DNA of 64,000 nucleotides from Chitinophagaceae bacterium (GTDB lineage: Bacteria > Bacteroidota > Bacteroidia > Chitinophagales > Chitinophagaceae), in NCBI GenBank assembly GCA_028288595.1, contig JAQBNK010000083.1, forward strand, positions 29,244 to 93,243, in the 5' to 3' direction. The position numbers were made by a program, and so were the translations under genes. The first letter of the stretch is position 1, and every line of letters starts with the position of its first letter. This document shows positions 49,158-58,499 of the stretch, piece by piece. A model generated the notes under the pieces. That model did no database searches. It was not told the DNA's origin and saw only the letters and a program-made list of their open reading frames with translations.

Positions 49158-52100
49158 ATGAAATTAAATTCCTTCTTAATTGTCATTTTTGCAATTTTAT
49201 GTTCAGCTTTGAATGCTCAAACTATAAAAGTTACCGGCGTTATTTCTGACACCAGGGGTAGTTATATTCCTTTTGCCACGGTTGCACCAACAGGTGCCAA
49301 AGGGGGCGTAACTGCCGATGCTAATGGCAACTATACAATCAATACTCAGGCGGGCAAATCGCTAACAGCGTCAGCGGTTGGGTTTCTTCCACAGACGATG
49401 ACGGTTGTGGGTGGCAGTTTGAATTTTGTTTTAAACAACAACGAAGGCCAATTGTCCGAGGTGATTGTGACAACAGCGCTTGGTATAAAAAGAGAAGCAA
49501 AAGAACTAGGATATTCTGCGACAACTGTTAGCAATAAGGTACTGACACAAGCAAAAGCCGTAAACGTCCAACAGGCACTAAACGGAAAAGTGTCCGGGCT
49601 TTCGATTGCTACGGTTAACAGCGGCGTTTTTGAGAGCGCTAAAATTAATATAAGAGGTATTCGTTCATTGACGGGAAATAATCAACCAATGCTCGTTGTT
49701 GATGGTGCACCTACGCCGCTGGGATATCTTTCTTCCATACCACCTGACGATGTTCAGGACATCACTATTTTAAAGAGTGCCGCATCTGCAGCGATTTACG
49801 GACCCGATGCAGTAAATGGGGTGATCATAATTTCAACAAAAAAAGGAACCGGTAAACGCATCAACGTTAGTGTTAGTTCTTCCGTACAACTAGCAAGAGT
49901 TGCCTTCTTTCCAAAGTTGCAAAAAGAGTTCGGAGGTGGTGCGGGCGAAACAGTGGACATGTATGGAAATTACGGGCACGTTCCTTATGAAAACCAGCAT
50001 TATGGTCCTGCATTCGATGGTTCTATCAAGGAGATAGGCGTTCACCTGGAGGATGGATCTGTGCAGACCGGACCTTATACTAATGAACATTATAAAGACA
50101 AGATTAAATTCTGGAATACCGGAGTGACCTTACAGAACTCGGTTTCTGTTGCGGGACAAGATTTTTACGCCAGCGTAGAAGACGCGAACGTGAAAGGACT
50201 AATGCCAAAAGATATAAATCGCAGAACTAGTTTTCGCTTTAACGGCGGTAAAAAATCGGGGGGGTTCTCTATCAACTACGGGTTAAACTATGTTCAGCAA
50301 AATTATGATGTTGTTAATGAATCGGGTTTGGCTGGCTTATTCCCCGGTGCATATAACGGCAGTATTTTTTTCCTTTTATTACAAACACCAAATAATATAG
50401 ACATCACTGCATATAAAGATTGGCGTAATGATAAGTTCTCTCAACCTTCCAATTATTATAATGAGTATGCCGCCAATCCTTATTGGGTGATTGATAATGT
50501 AAGAACGAAAGGAAGAAATGATAACCTGATTGGCAACCTGGATTTGAGTTACCAGTTTGCGCCCTGGTTAAGGGCAACTGCAAGGATGAGTTCCAACTTG
50601 TCTTTTGGAAATTTTAAAAACACGACGGCCCCGGTGATCATGACGGACTGGGCAGTCGCCAATAGGAATGCTACGCAATATTCAAACAGGCCAGGAAATG
50701 TGTTTGACGACCAGTTTTATAATTCAAGGCTTAATTTCGATTACTTTCTTAACGGTGAGGCCAAAGTTTCCTCTGATTTATCCGTTAAATACCTGGCTGG
50801 AGGTTCATTAAGGGAAGAAAGGGCCAAGGACGTGGCGCTAGGAGGTAATAACCTGGTTGTTCCTTTCCTCTATAACGTTTCAGTAAGGAGCGGTGACGCA
50901 AGCGTTCCAACAGCCCCTGGTAATAACTTTGATAGCAAAAGCAGGCTTTACTCGGCGTATGGCACAATGGGACTGGGGTATAAAGGATGGGCTTTTCTGG
51001 AAGTTACCGGCCGAAACGACTGGGACAGCAGGCTATTAAAACAGAACAGGTCTTTCTTTTATCCTGCAGCTAATGCGTCTTTAGTTCTTTCTGATGCTAT
51101 CAATGCATTGAAGAATAGCCGCAGTATCTCATATGCTAAAGTTCGGGCTGCGTGGTCCAAATCAGGAAATGTAAACTTACCTGTATACTCCCTGAATGCA
51201 ACGTATTCGCAGCCTGCAGGTTTCCCTTATGGAAATACCGTTGGATTTACTGCCAATCAGACAATACCAAATGCGGACCTAAAACCGGAGTTTGTGTATA
51301 CAAAAGAAATTGGGCTTGAGCTTGGCTTTTTAAAGAACAGGATTGATTTTGGAGCTACTTATTTCAACCAGCAATGCGACAACCAGGTCTTACAAGTGTC
51401 GCAGTCAGTTAGCACCGGATATACAATCGGGCTCGCCAATGCCGCCAGCTTTAAAAATTACGGAGTGGAACTTGACCTGGGCTTAAACCCCCTGATAAAA
51501 ACCGGTAAAGGCCGTCTTGACTTTAAAATCAATGCAACTTACAATAACAATGAGGTAACCAGTACACTTAACGATATTCCGGTTGTAATAGGTGGTACCA
51601 ACGGATTCATCCAGGTTTCTGCCAGTTCACCCGCTGCAAATAATATCGCAGTTGTCGGAAAGCCAGCATTTGCGTACCAGCTGACAGACTATACAAGAGA
51701 TCCCGCCACCGGCAAAGTTATTGTTGATGCGGTTACGGGACTGCCTTCCAAAGCTGCCGCATCAGTGGTTATGGGCCGATCACTTCCATTATGGGTTGTT
51801 GGTTTTACACCGACTTACACTTTGGGAAATTTTTCAGCCAGCATGACGTGGGATTATAAAACTGGACATAATTTTTATTCAGGGATGGGTTCAGACGAAG
51901 ATTTTGCGGGTATATCAAGCAGAAGTGCGGATTATGGAAGACAAAGATTCGTTTTTCCCAATTCCGTTTATTTAAGTAACGGAAAGTACGTGGACAATAC
52001 CAACGTTCTAGTGCAGGACGGAAATTATGGATTCTGGGCTGGTAGTATTAATACCGCTATTGCTACCAACTACTTTGCAAGTGCTGCTGCCTGGAGATTA

Positions 52101-52337
52101 AGAGAGGTAAATCTTTCCTACAATGTTCCACTAAAGTGGATTGGTAACGGCAAGTCAATTCAAAAACTTACGGTCAGTGTAATAGGTAGAAACCTGCTCA
52201 TGTTTGTGCCCAAGTCAAACCAGTGGGGGGACCCTGAATTTAATTTCACCGCCGCTGGTAACACTTTTGGGATAAGCAGTTCCTTTCAATCACCCTCACA
52301 GCGTTTATTCGGTGGGTCTGTAACAGTTCAGTTTTAA
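49158..52337 (+). CDS. SusC/RagA-type TonB-linked outer-membrane transporter
   Basis: 1059 residues. Signal peptide MKLNSFLIVIFAILCSALNA; carboxypeptidase-D regulatory-like domain about 23-95 (KVTGVISDTRGSYIPFATV, VGFLPQTMTVVGG); TonB-box region and plug from about 97 (EVIVTTALGIKREAKELGYS, VQQALNGKVSGLSI, LVVDGAPTPLG, DDVQDITILKSAASAAIYGP); then the 22-strand barrel ending SVTVQF. It imports oligosaccharides or other polymers with the SusD partner encoded 19 bp downstream, powered by TonB-ExbBD. Substrate not given by neighbouring enzymes. Preceded by two 73-bp repeats. Confidence 0.95.
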   Translation: MKLNSFLIVIFAILCSALNAQTIKVTGVISDTRGSYIPFATVAPTGAKGGVTADANGNYTINTQAGKSLTASAVGFLPQTMTVVGGSLNFVLNNNEGQLSEVIVTTALGIKREAKELGYSATTVSNKVLTQAKAVNVQQALNGKVSGLSIATVNSGVFESAKINIRGIRSLTGNNQPMLVVDGAPTPLGYLSSIPPDDVQDITILKSAASAAIYGPDAVNGVIIISTKKGTGKRINVSVSSSVQLARVAFFPKLQKEFGGGAGETVDMYGNYGHVPYENQHYGPAFDGSIKEIGVHLEDGSVQTGPYTNEHYKDKIKFWNTGVTLQNSVSVAGQDFYASVEDANVKGLMPKDINRRTSFRFNGGKKSGGFSINYGLNYVQQNYDVVNESGLAGLFPGAYNGSIFFLLLQTPNNIDITAYKDWRNDKFSQPSNYYNEYAANPYWVIDNVRTKGRNDNLIGNLDLSYQFAPWLRATARMSSNLSFGNFKNTTAPVIMTDWAVANRNATQYSNRPGNVFDDQFYNSRLNFDYFLNGEAKVSSDLSVKYLAGGSLREERAKDVALGGNNLVVPFLYNVSVRSGDASVPTAPGNNFDSKSRLYSAYGTMGLGYKGWAFLEVTGRNDWDSRLLKQNRSFFYPAANASLVLSDAINALKNSRSISYAKVRAAWSKSGNVNLPVYSLNATYSQPAGFPYGNTVGFTANQTIPNADLKPEFVYTKEIGLELGFLKNRIDFGATYFNQQCDNQVLQVSQSVSTGYTIGLANAASFKNYGVELDLGLNPLIKTGKGRLDFKINATYNNNEVTSTLNDIPVVIGGTNGFIQVSASSPAANNIAVVGKPAFAYQLTDYTRDPATGKVIVDAVTGLPSKAAASVVMGRSLPLWVVGFTPTYTLGNFSASMTWDYKTGHNFYSGMGSDEDFAGISSRSADYGRQRFVFPNSVYLSNGKYVDNTNVLVQDGNYGFWAGSINTAIATNYFASAAAWRLREVNLSYNVPLKWIGNGKSIQKLTVSVIGRNLLMFVPKSNQWGDPEFNFTAAGNTFGISSSFQSPSQRLFGGSVTVQF

Positions 52338-52356
52338 TTTAAAATTTAAGTGATTT

Positions 52357-53865
52357 ATGAAATATAAACTTATAATACCCCTCGTAGTTTCCCTTTTCGT
52401 CCTGGTAACCATTACCAGCTGCAAAAAAAATTTTCTTGATATTAATGACGACCCGAACAGGGTTACAGAAAATAATATTACGGCTGAACTTATCTTCCCG
52501 CAGGCTGCGTCAAGTGTAGGTGCAAGGGCGGCCGCTGGCGGATCAAATGATTACTTCAGAATTTTGAACCAATGGGTTGGTTACTGGTCAGTGGCTGGTG
52601 ATTATGCAATAGATCAGACGCAGAGTACCTATAATATCGACAATAACTTTGGCAACCTTATCTGGTTTAACCATTATAATACCCTTTTTGATCTTTACCA
52701 GGTGAAAGTAAAATCAATGGCAAACAGGGACTCTGTTCTGGCTGGGGCGTCTATGATCCTTTCAGTTAAATTATGGCAGGAGCTCGTTGATATGTTTGGA
52801 GATATTCCTTATTCACAGGCTTTCAATAACGATGCTTATAATCTGCCAGCCTATGACAACGCTAAAGACGTTTATTCCTCTTTACTAAAAAGCCTAGATA
52901 CGGCTATAACCAACATGAGCAAAACTGCCAGGAAAAATTTCGCGAAAGTTGATGTTGTTAACAACGGCAATACCCTTAAGTGGATCAAATTTGCCAATAC
53001 TTTAAGATTGCGTTTATTGATCCGGCAATCGCAGGTTTCAGGTTTTAACCCCGCAACAGAAATTGCTAAAATTATCGCTACCGGGGGAGTTCTCCATAGC
53101 GGAGAATCTGTTTCGGTAAATCCAGGCTATACGAACAGTGTTAACCAGCAGTCACCCTTTTACGGAAATTATGGCCTAAACACAACAGGAACTGATCCCA
53201 ATCCAAGTGTGCGCGCAAATGCATACATGGTTTCAATATTTAATGCCAATTCAGATCCGAGGCTTAGTCGTTTTTATGCGCCACCGACAGCTGGAGGAGC
53301 GATTACGGGAACTGTCTATGGTTTGGCCGCCGGTAACCCCGACGGACAACACAGTTCCAAGGCAGGACCAGGTCTTGCCATCTCCAGTTCTCAAAGCCAG
53401 TGGATTTATCCCTCGTTTGAAAGTATGTTCCTGGAGGCTGAAGCGATAGCCCGGGGATGGATGCCAGGTGATGCTAAGATTGCCTATGAGGCTGCAGTCA
53501 CTGAATCTTTTGTATGGCTGGGTGTTCCCAACGCCTCAACGGCAGCTGCTAATTATCTTTTGGCAAATCCTTCAGCTAACTGGGCTAATTCAGGTACAAC
53601 CGTATTACAAAAAGCTAAGTTCATTGCTTACCAAAAATATATTGCTCTCACGGAAATTGACCCACTGGAGGCCTGGTCGGATATCAGGAGACTAGATATG
53701 ATACCGAATAAGGGTTACATATCAGTAAATCCTGCCAGAGCAGCTGGAAATACACTTCCTACGCGTTTACTCTACCCGCAAACAGAATATACTACGAACG
53801 CCGAACATACCTTGGGTTTAGGAACAATTAACGCGTTTACTTCAAAAATTTTCTGGCAACAATAA
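52357..53865 (+). CDS. SusD/RagB-family outer-membrane lipoprotein
   Basis: 502 residues, lipoprotein: signal peptide with lipobox TITSC (Cys22), KKNFLDINDDPNRVTENN afterwards, typical of the SusD_2 nutrient-binding group. TPR-like helices include LSVKLWQELVDMFGDIPYSQ and FANTLRLRLLIRQ; the C-terminal part has FIAYQKYIALTEIDPLEAW. Sits on the SusC barrel as a lid and binds the ligand. Directly follows susC and precedes the DUF1735 lipoprotein gene at 24 bp: one transcript. Confidence 0.94.
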   Translation: MKYKLIIPLVVSLFVLVTITSCKKNFLDINDDPNRVTENNITAELIFPQAASSVGARAAAGGSNDYFRILNQWVGYWSVAGDYAIDQTQSTYNIDNNFGNLIWFNHYNTLFDLYQVKVKSMANRDSVLAGASMILSVKLWQELVDMFGDIPYSQAFNNDAYNLPAYDNAKDVYSSLLKSLDTAITNMSKTARKNFAKVDVVNNGNTLKWIKFANTLRLRLLIRQSQVSGFNPATEIAKIIATGGVLHSGESVSVNPGYTNSVNQQSPFYGNYGLNTTGTDPNPSVRANAYMVSIFNANSDPRLSRFYAPPTAGGAITGTVYGLAAGNPDGQHSSKAGPGLAISSSQSQWIYPSFESMFLEAEAIARGWMPGDAKIAYEAAVTESFVWLGVPNASTAAANYLLANPSANWANSGTTVLQKAKFIAYQKYIALTEIDPLEAWSDIRRLDMIPNKGYISVNPARAAGNTLPTRLLYPQTEYTTNAEHTLGLGTINAFTSKIFWQQ

Positions 53866-53888
53866 TGTAAACTGAAAAATAAAACATC

Positions 53889-54854
53889 ATGAGATTACTA
53901 TCGATAAAACCTGTTTTCGTTATCCTGCTATCAGCCTTTGCATTCAGCAGTTGCCTGAAAGATAAGGACTATGATAATTTCGCTATTCAGTCTGTTCATA
54001 GTGATGCAGATCAGAAGTTTGTTGAGATCAAATTAAGTGCCGGGGCCGCAGAAAATTTCCTTTCAATTTCTATCGCGGCTTCTAACAAGGATACAATCAT
54101 GGAACTTGTTCCAGTGAATATTACTTCCGCTGCGCCTGCTGCAGAAGATATTAAAGTAACCCTCGTACAAAATGATAAGTTGGTTGCAGATTACAATAAT
54201 CTGAATGGAACCGCTTACATGGTGCCAACGAATACCATGTTCAAAGTGCAGGACGGGGGTATTGTTACCATCCCAAAAGGTCAGCACACAGGATACCTGA
54301 AAATAAAATTTAAACCTTCTGATTTCCTTGGGGGCGATTATGCAATCGGATATAGCATTAGCTCCGTTGATAAAACTGATTACAAGCTCACGGCGAACCT
54401 TAATAACGGAATAGTGGCTATTGTCATAAAAAACAAGTATGACGGTCATTACCGGGTTACCGGGACGTTTAAGGATTTATCTAATGCTACCTTTACCGGC
54501 AGATATCCTATGGATGTCTACCTGATAACCCAGGACGGAACCAGTGTTGCGATGTTTGATAATGCCATCGGTACATATGCTCACAGTTTTTTGAACGCTG
54601 GTTCGACAAGTTATTATGGAAGTTTTTCACCACAATTCAGGTTCGATGCCACTGACAAAGTTATCTCTGTAGTGAATGCTTATGGCCAGCCTTCCGGTAA
54701 CGGCCGGTCCGGCGAACTGGATCTGTCGGGGGTGAATAAGTTTAATCCTGCTACACATAATATTGATGTAAGTTATTTGATGTTGCAACCTTCCGTGGTA
54801 ACACCTTACCGGACAAGCTTCAATGAACATTTTGAATACCTGGGGCCAAGGTGA
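53889..54854 (+). CDS. DUF1735 surface lipoprotein
   Basis: 321 residues. Lipoprotein signal with lipobox AFSSC (Cys22). N-terminal DUF1735 domain: ELVPVNITSAAPAAEDIKV, TAYMVPTNTMFKVQDGG, KIKFKPSDFLGGDYAIGYSI; C-terminal beta domain FKDLSNATFTGRYPMDVYL to FNEHFEYLGPR, akin to DUF4361-type regions. Such proteins accompany SusCD pairs, probably as surface glycan-binding or as inhibitors. Last gene of the operon; no glycoside hydrolase follows, which is atypical for a complete PUL. Confidence 0.88.
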   Translation: MRLLSIKPVFVILLSAFAFSSCLKDKDYDNFAIQSVHSDADQKFVEIKLSAGAAENFLSISIAASNKDTIMELVPVNITSAAPAAEDIKVTLVQNDKLVADYNNLNGTAYMVPTNTMFKVQDGGIVTIPKGQHTGYLKIKFKPSDFLGGDYAIGYSISSVDKTDYKLTANLNNGIVAIVIKNKYDGHYRVTGTFKDLSNATFTGRYPMDVYLITQDGTSVAMFDNAIGTYAHSFLNAGSTSYYGSFSPQFRFDATDKVISVVNAYGQPSGNGRSGELDLSGVNKFNPATHNIDVSYLMLQPSVVTPYRTSFNEHFEYLGPR

Positions 54855-54876
54855 GTTGTTTAAGTATGATAATTCA

Positions 54877-54908
54877 ACGCTGCCTTAAAAAGGGCAGCGT
54901 TTTTTTTG
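54877..54908 (+). terminator. Terminator of the susC operon
   Basis: ACGCTGCC (54877-54884) and GGCAGCGT (54893-54900) form a perfect 8-bp stem with loop TTAAAAAG, then a run of T. Strong rho-independent terminator. Confidence 0.92.
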
Positions 54909-55127
54909 ATTATTTAAAGGTTAATTGAAAATGTTATCTAACAGGCACTAAACAGGATATTTTGCTGAGATCAAACTACCAGTACAGATTTTAAAACACC
55001 GGTCATTCTGTCAGGAAAGTTGAAAACGGGTAAACACAATATTTAGATCTATATGTTGAAATAAATGCAGGCTACGAAGAAAGTTATAAAGAGACCAGTT
55101 TGTTTTTATACTTCGAAGCAGATGATT
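54909..55127. other. Intergenic region
   Basis: No gene seen. Confidence 0.3.
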
Positions 55128-55155
55128 AAAAAAAATCCCCGGTAGAAACCAGGGA
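55128..55155 (-). terminator. Leftward terminator, second copy of the TAGAAA-loop hairpin
   Basis: TCCCCGG (55136-55142), loop TAGAAA, CCAGGGA (55149-55155), eight A on the left. Same loop and same C-A mismatch position as at 6028-6047. To the right the plus strand reads ATGCACATGAGAAATAAC, a tiny frame MHMRNNYY, of unknown meaning. Confidence 0.6.
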
Positions 55156-55435
55156 AGTTGAACTAATGCACATGAGAAATAACTACTACTAAGAAGAGTA
55201 ATTTTTTAAAAAAAGTTGTAATCAAAATGTCTTTTTTTTTGAAAAAAAATTCAAAAAATATAAACTGCGTAAATTGTTTGTTAATTGATGTTTATCTGTC
55301 TCTGCAATACCCGTCATGACTATGGGTTGTTAAAACTAAACTTTCAACTTCGAGTCTATTTTACATAAACTAAAGCTCTATAGTAATTAGCAGTTATTGA
55401 CATCCGGAAAAGATGTTCATTTGGTAGTTTTATTT
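55156..55435. other. Intergenic region before the receiver-like gene
   Basis: AT-rich, with long A and T runs (55204-55260). No gene. Promoter of 55436 and of a possible leftward small RNA could lie here. Confidence 0.35.
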
Positions 55436-55840
55436 ATGGATCAAAGGGCGGTCATCATTATTGAACCGGATAAAATAGGGGGGTATATTCTAGACAAGGC
55501 CATAAAAGAATCCGGAATTGCTGAAGCCTCTGTAATCTTAAATACTCTTGAAGAGGCAACTCGTTATTTCCTGAAGCTTATTCAGCATTATGAACAAACG
55601 CCTGTCGCTATTTTTACAGAGTTCTTATTCCAAAATAAACCTGGTACTCTTTTTTTTGACCTTTTCCTGGATATTTTTTACGAACGCCTAAAGGCAGTGC
55701 CTATGTTTATTATTTGTACTGTTAATCCTGCACTAATGGATTTTGATATTTCCAAATATCCCATGATACGATCAATTGTTGAAAAACCGGTTTCCATAAA
55801 GTCTTTGCGCTCATTGAAAGAAACCTTTGAAATTTCCTAG
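55436..55840 (+). CDS. Receiver-like domain protein without phospho-acceptor Asp
   Basis: 134 residues from MDQRAVIIIEPDKIGGYILD; a TTG at 55397 adds 13 unlikely residues. Layout of a CheY-type receiver: acidic-position strand RAVIIIEPDKIG, helix, VAIFTEFLFQ where the Asp of ..DLxLxD is replaced by Glu/Phe, MFIICTVNPA, and the K-P element RSIVEKPVSIKSL. Without the acceptor Asp it cannot be phosphorylated in the normal way. A stand-alone pseudo-receiver may bind a kinase or effector. Identification rests on pattern only. Confidence 0.6.
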   Translation: MDQRAVIIIEPDKIGGYILDKAIKESGIAEASVILNTLEEATRYFLKLIQHYEQTPVAIFTEFLFQNKPGTLFFDLFLDIFYERLKAVPMFIICTVNPALMDFDISKYPMIRSIVEKPVSIKSLRSLKETFEIS

Positions 55841-55909
55841 AAATGCATAAAAAAAGAAGCTGAATATTGCAGGAATCTTTGGTAGGTTGTTTTTTAATTT
55901 GCTAAATAA

Positions 55910-56470
55910 CTATAGTTGTTTTGACCAGTCCCAAACAATTACATTCCATGTATCTTTAGCATCAAAATAAGTATGAATCGTTTTAAAACCTACTTTCTCA
56001 TGTGCTTTTTGTGAGCGCAGGTTACTGGTTGAAACTTCTGTAACCACCATGTCGAAACGGTTGCTATAAGATTTTCTATGTTGCTCATAAAGCATTTGAA
56101 AAATACCCTGGCTACGATATTTTTTATCAATGCAAACCTGGCCCATCACATAATAATTATGTGAACTAAATGTCTTGCCTTGGTAAATAATTTGCTCCAG
56201 GTGTTGGAGCATCATTTTAATATCCGCATGAAATGCCCTTGACTCTTTTAACGTAACTAAGGCATACCCCACCACACTTTCATTATCCTTAACTATAATA
56301 CTGGGTGCAAGGTTATGCATATCTTTTAATAATCCCGGAGAATAAAGCCATGTCACAAATCCCTGTTCTTTTATTTCCTGTAGGGAAAGATTTTGTTTTA
56401 AATTCCGCTGGTTCAGCTGGTGAATTTGTTGCAGCTCTGTTTCATTGGTGACAATTGTAGAAAAAAGCAT
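55910..56470 (-). CDS. GNAT-family N-acetyltransferase
   Basis: 186 residues. Acetyl-CoA motif A region: YYVMGQVCIDKKYRSQGIFQ then MLYEQHRK, with the Q/R-x-x-G-x pattern KKYRSQGIF; C-terminal STSNLRSQKAHEKVGFKTIH, typical GNAT motif B. N-terminal helices LQQIHQLNQRNLKQNLSLQE. Substrate unknown. Single gene, convergent with the receiver-like gene. Confidence 0.88.
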   Translation of the reverse strand: MLFSTIVTNETELQQIHQLNQRNLKQNLSLQEIKEQGFVTWLYSPGLLKDMHNLAPSIIVKDNESVVGYALVTLKESRAFHADIKMMLQHLEQIIYQGKTFSSHNYYVMGQVCIDKKYRSQGIFQMLYEQHRKSYSNRFDMVVTEVSTSNLRSQKAHEKVGFKTIHTYFDAKDTWNVIVWDWSKQL

Positions 56471-56635
56471 AGTTCAAACAGGTTAAAAATTAAATAGGGT
56501 TTAAAAAAAATTTCAGAATTATTCATCCCTGTTCTCTTGCCATGATTACATCATTTACCAAATTCAGAAAAAAAGGATATTTTAATGTCATCCCAAGCAA
56601 AGAAAAAATTAAGTAAAATAAATTCCAAGAGATAA

Positions 56636-57151
56636 TTAAAAACCGAAAAGTTCTTTTAATTTAATTCGCAGGCCCTCGCCTTTAAGAAGTTTCCCAATGA
56701 TTTTACCGTTTTCATCAATGAGAAAGTTATAAGGTATCGCAGATACATTATATAGTTTAGCTGCTTTGTTATCCCAACCCTGCAAATCAGATAGCTGAGG
56801 CCAGGTCAGGCCATCCGCTTTCACAGCCTTTAGCCATTTATTCTTTTCACCTTCGTTATCCAATGACACACCTACAATTAACAGTCCACTCGCTTTATAC
56901 TTATCATACAGCTTTACAAGATTCGGATTCTCGCTCCTGCATGGTGCGCACCAACTTGCCCAAAAATCGAGCAATATATATTTTCCTTTGAAGGTGCTAA
57001 ACTGAACTGGGTTATCCGTTAAATCATTTTGTATAAAGTCCGCAAACTGGGTGTTGACAGGAAGGCCTAAGGTTGTTTGCGCATTAACGACTGCGCTCAA
57101 GGCGAATAAAAATATACAGTATATCGAGATGGTTCTTAAGAAGACAGACAT
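56636..57151 (-). CDS. Periplasmic TlpA-like thiol-disulfide oxidoreductase
   Basis: 171 residues. Signal peptide MSVFLRTISIYCIFLFALSA ending near NAQ; thioredoxin domain: FSTFKGKYILLDFWASWCAP with redox pair Cys68-Ala-Pro-Cys71, LIVGVSLDNEGEKNKWLKAV, and cis-Pro in SAIPYNFLIDENGKI. Acts in cytochrome c maturation or in general disulfide reduction; the specific partner is unknown. Divergent from the YCF48-like gene. Confidence 0.9.
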   Translation of the reverse strand: MSVFLRTISIYCIFLFALSAVVNAQTTLGLPVNTQFADFIQNDLTDNPVQFSTFKGKYILLDFWASWCAPCRSENPNLVKLYDKYKASGLLIVGVSLDNEGEKNKWLKAVKADGLTWPQLSDLQGWDNKAAKLYNVSAIPYNFLIDENGKIIGKLLKGEGLRIKLKELFGF

Positions 57152-57275
57152 GTAACCGAATTTTTAAATGATTGGATGAATATTCGCGATTTAAAAAATA
57201 ATTCTGACGCCTATGAACGCCAGGCTAAACTAGATCGAATTACTGTTTTTCGTTTCTTTATTCTTGATTTTTTAA

Positions 57276-57289
57276 TGTCAATTCCTGCT
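57276..57289. promoter_or_regulatory. TGTCAATTCCTGCT motif upstream of the YCF48-like gene
   Basis: Exact 14-base match to the start of the 73-bp repeats before susC. A -7 box TATTTTTG follows at 57315-57322, so the motif lies just upstream of the -33 region, a place typical for activators. The gap 57152-57392 otherwise has no gene. Confidence 0.55.
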
Positions 57290-57392
57290 AATAATACAAC
57301 TATGGGGCAATATCTATTTTTGATGTTAGTTTTTTATTAGCTTTTAAAAAAATTAGACTGAATTCAGTAACTAAATTCTAAAAAAATCCAGT

Positions 57393-58319
57393 ATGTTTAT
57401 TTTGCAAATTTGTATTTTCTTAAGTTCAATTTTTAGTTGCAAAACAGCTTCTGCAACTACGCTTACTTCTTTTAAATGGTCTGAGCAAAACAGCAAAACT
57501 TCAGCAGTTTTGCTCGGCGTTTCATTTGTTAACAGTACAACGGGTTATGCAGTTGGTACGAACGGGGAAATCCGTATGACAAGGGATGCAGGAATGAACT
57601 GGACATCTCAATCCAGCGGGCAATCAAAATTTTTGCGTGATGTTTATTTTTCTGATGCAAACAATGGAACCATTGTAGGTGAAAGCGGTTTGATTCTCAG
57701 GACTACCGATGCTGGCACATGGGTCCCACAAGTCAGCGGTACGGCTGAACATCTTGTTCACATTCATTTTATTAATAACAATATAGGAATGGCATCGGGG
57801 CAGGGGGGTATTATTTTAACCACGACAAATGCAGGTGTCACCTGGACTCCCCGGGTAAGCGGCACCGCGGTTGAGTTACCTTGCATCTTTATGATAGATG
57901 CAAACAAAGCAGTGGCAGTAGGTTTCAGAGGGACTATTTTAAAAACGATAAATGGTGGTGCAACATGGGTCCAAAAGGTGAGTGGCACAACAGCAGACCT
58001 GAGAAGCGTACACTTTTCAGGTAATACAGGCGTAGCGGTAGGAATCGGCGGAAAAATACTTCGTTCAACTGATGGAGGAGATACCTGGCAGGAAATAAAT
58101 TCCGTCTTTTCAAAAGATTTGTACGCCGTTTATTTTTGCAATACTTCCAATGTTGTGACTGCAGGAACACAAACTGTAGCACACTCATCGGACGGGGGGC
58201 TTACCTGGACAACAGAACCAGTTAATGTTACGGGGGATTTGTACAGTCTTTCTTTCTTTTCTGATAATAAGGGCTGGGCAGTTGGGCAAAACGGTAAAAT
58301 TTATAATTGTAGTAATTGA
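57393..58319 (+). CDS. YCF48/photosystem II stability factor-like propeller protein
   Basis: 308 residues. Signal peptide MFILQICIFLSSIFSC, with Cys16 possibly a lipid site. Six to seven repeats of the BNR/YCF48 type: NSTTGYAVGTNGEIRMTRDA, NGTIVGESGLILRTTDAGTW, GVAVGIGGKILRSTDGGDTW, NKGWAVGQNGKIYNCSN. In non-phototrophs these are secreted propellers of unclear role, often in surface complexes. Preceded by the TGTCAATTCCTGCT motif shared with susC. Confidence 0.88.
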   Translation: MFILQICIFLSSIFSCKTASATTLTSFKWSEQNSKTSAVLLGVSFVNSTTGYAVGTNGEIRMTRDAGMNWTSQSSGQSKFLRDVYFSDANNGTIVGESGLILRTTDAGTWVPQVSGTAEHLVHIHFINNNIGMASGQGGIILTTTNAGVTWTPRVSGTAVELPCIFMIDANKAVAVGFRGTILKTINGGATWVQKVSGTTADLRSVHFSGNTGVAVGIGGKILRSTDGGDTWQEINSVFSKDLYAVYFCNTSNVVTAGTQTVAHSSDGGLTWTTEPVNVTGDLYSLSFFSDNKGWAVGQNGKIYNCSN

Positions 58320-58499
58320 TCTCAATAAACCATGAAAGAGATGGATTTATCCATACTATTATAACCTATAGCTAAACATAAAAGAACACCGCGATAGAGA
58401 TATAAGTGAAAGCTATTTTTCAATCCACAGCCAAATGTTTGCATATTTCAGAACAACTTAACATTCTATATAAACTTTCCGTGGTACAGATATTTTGGC

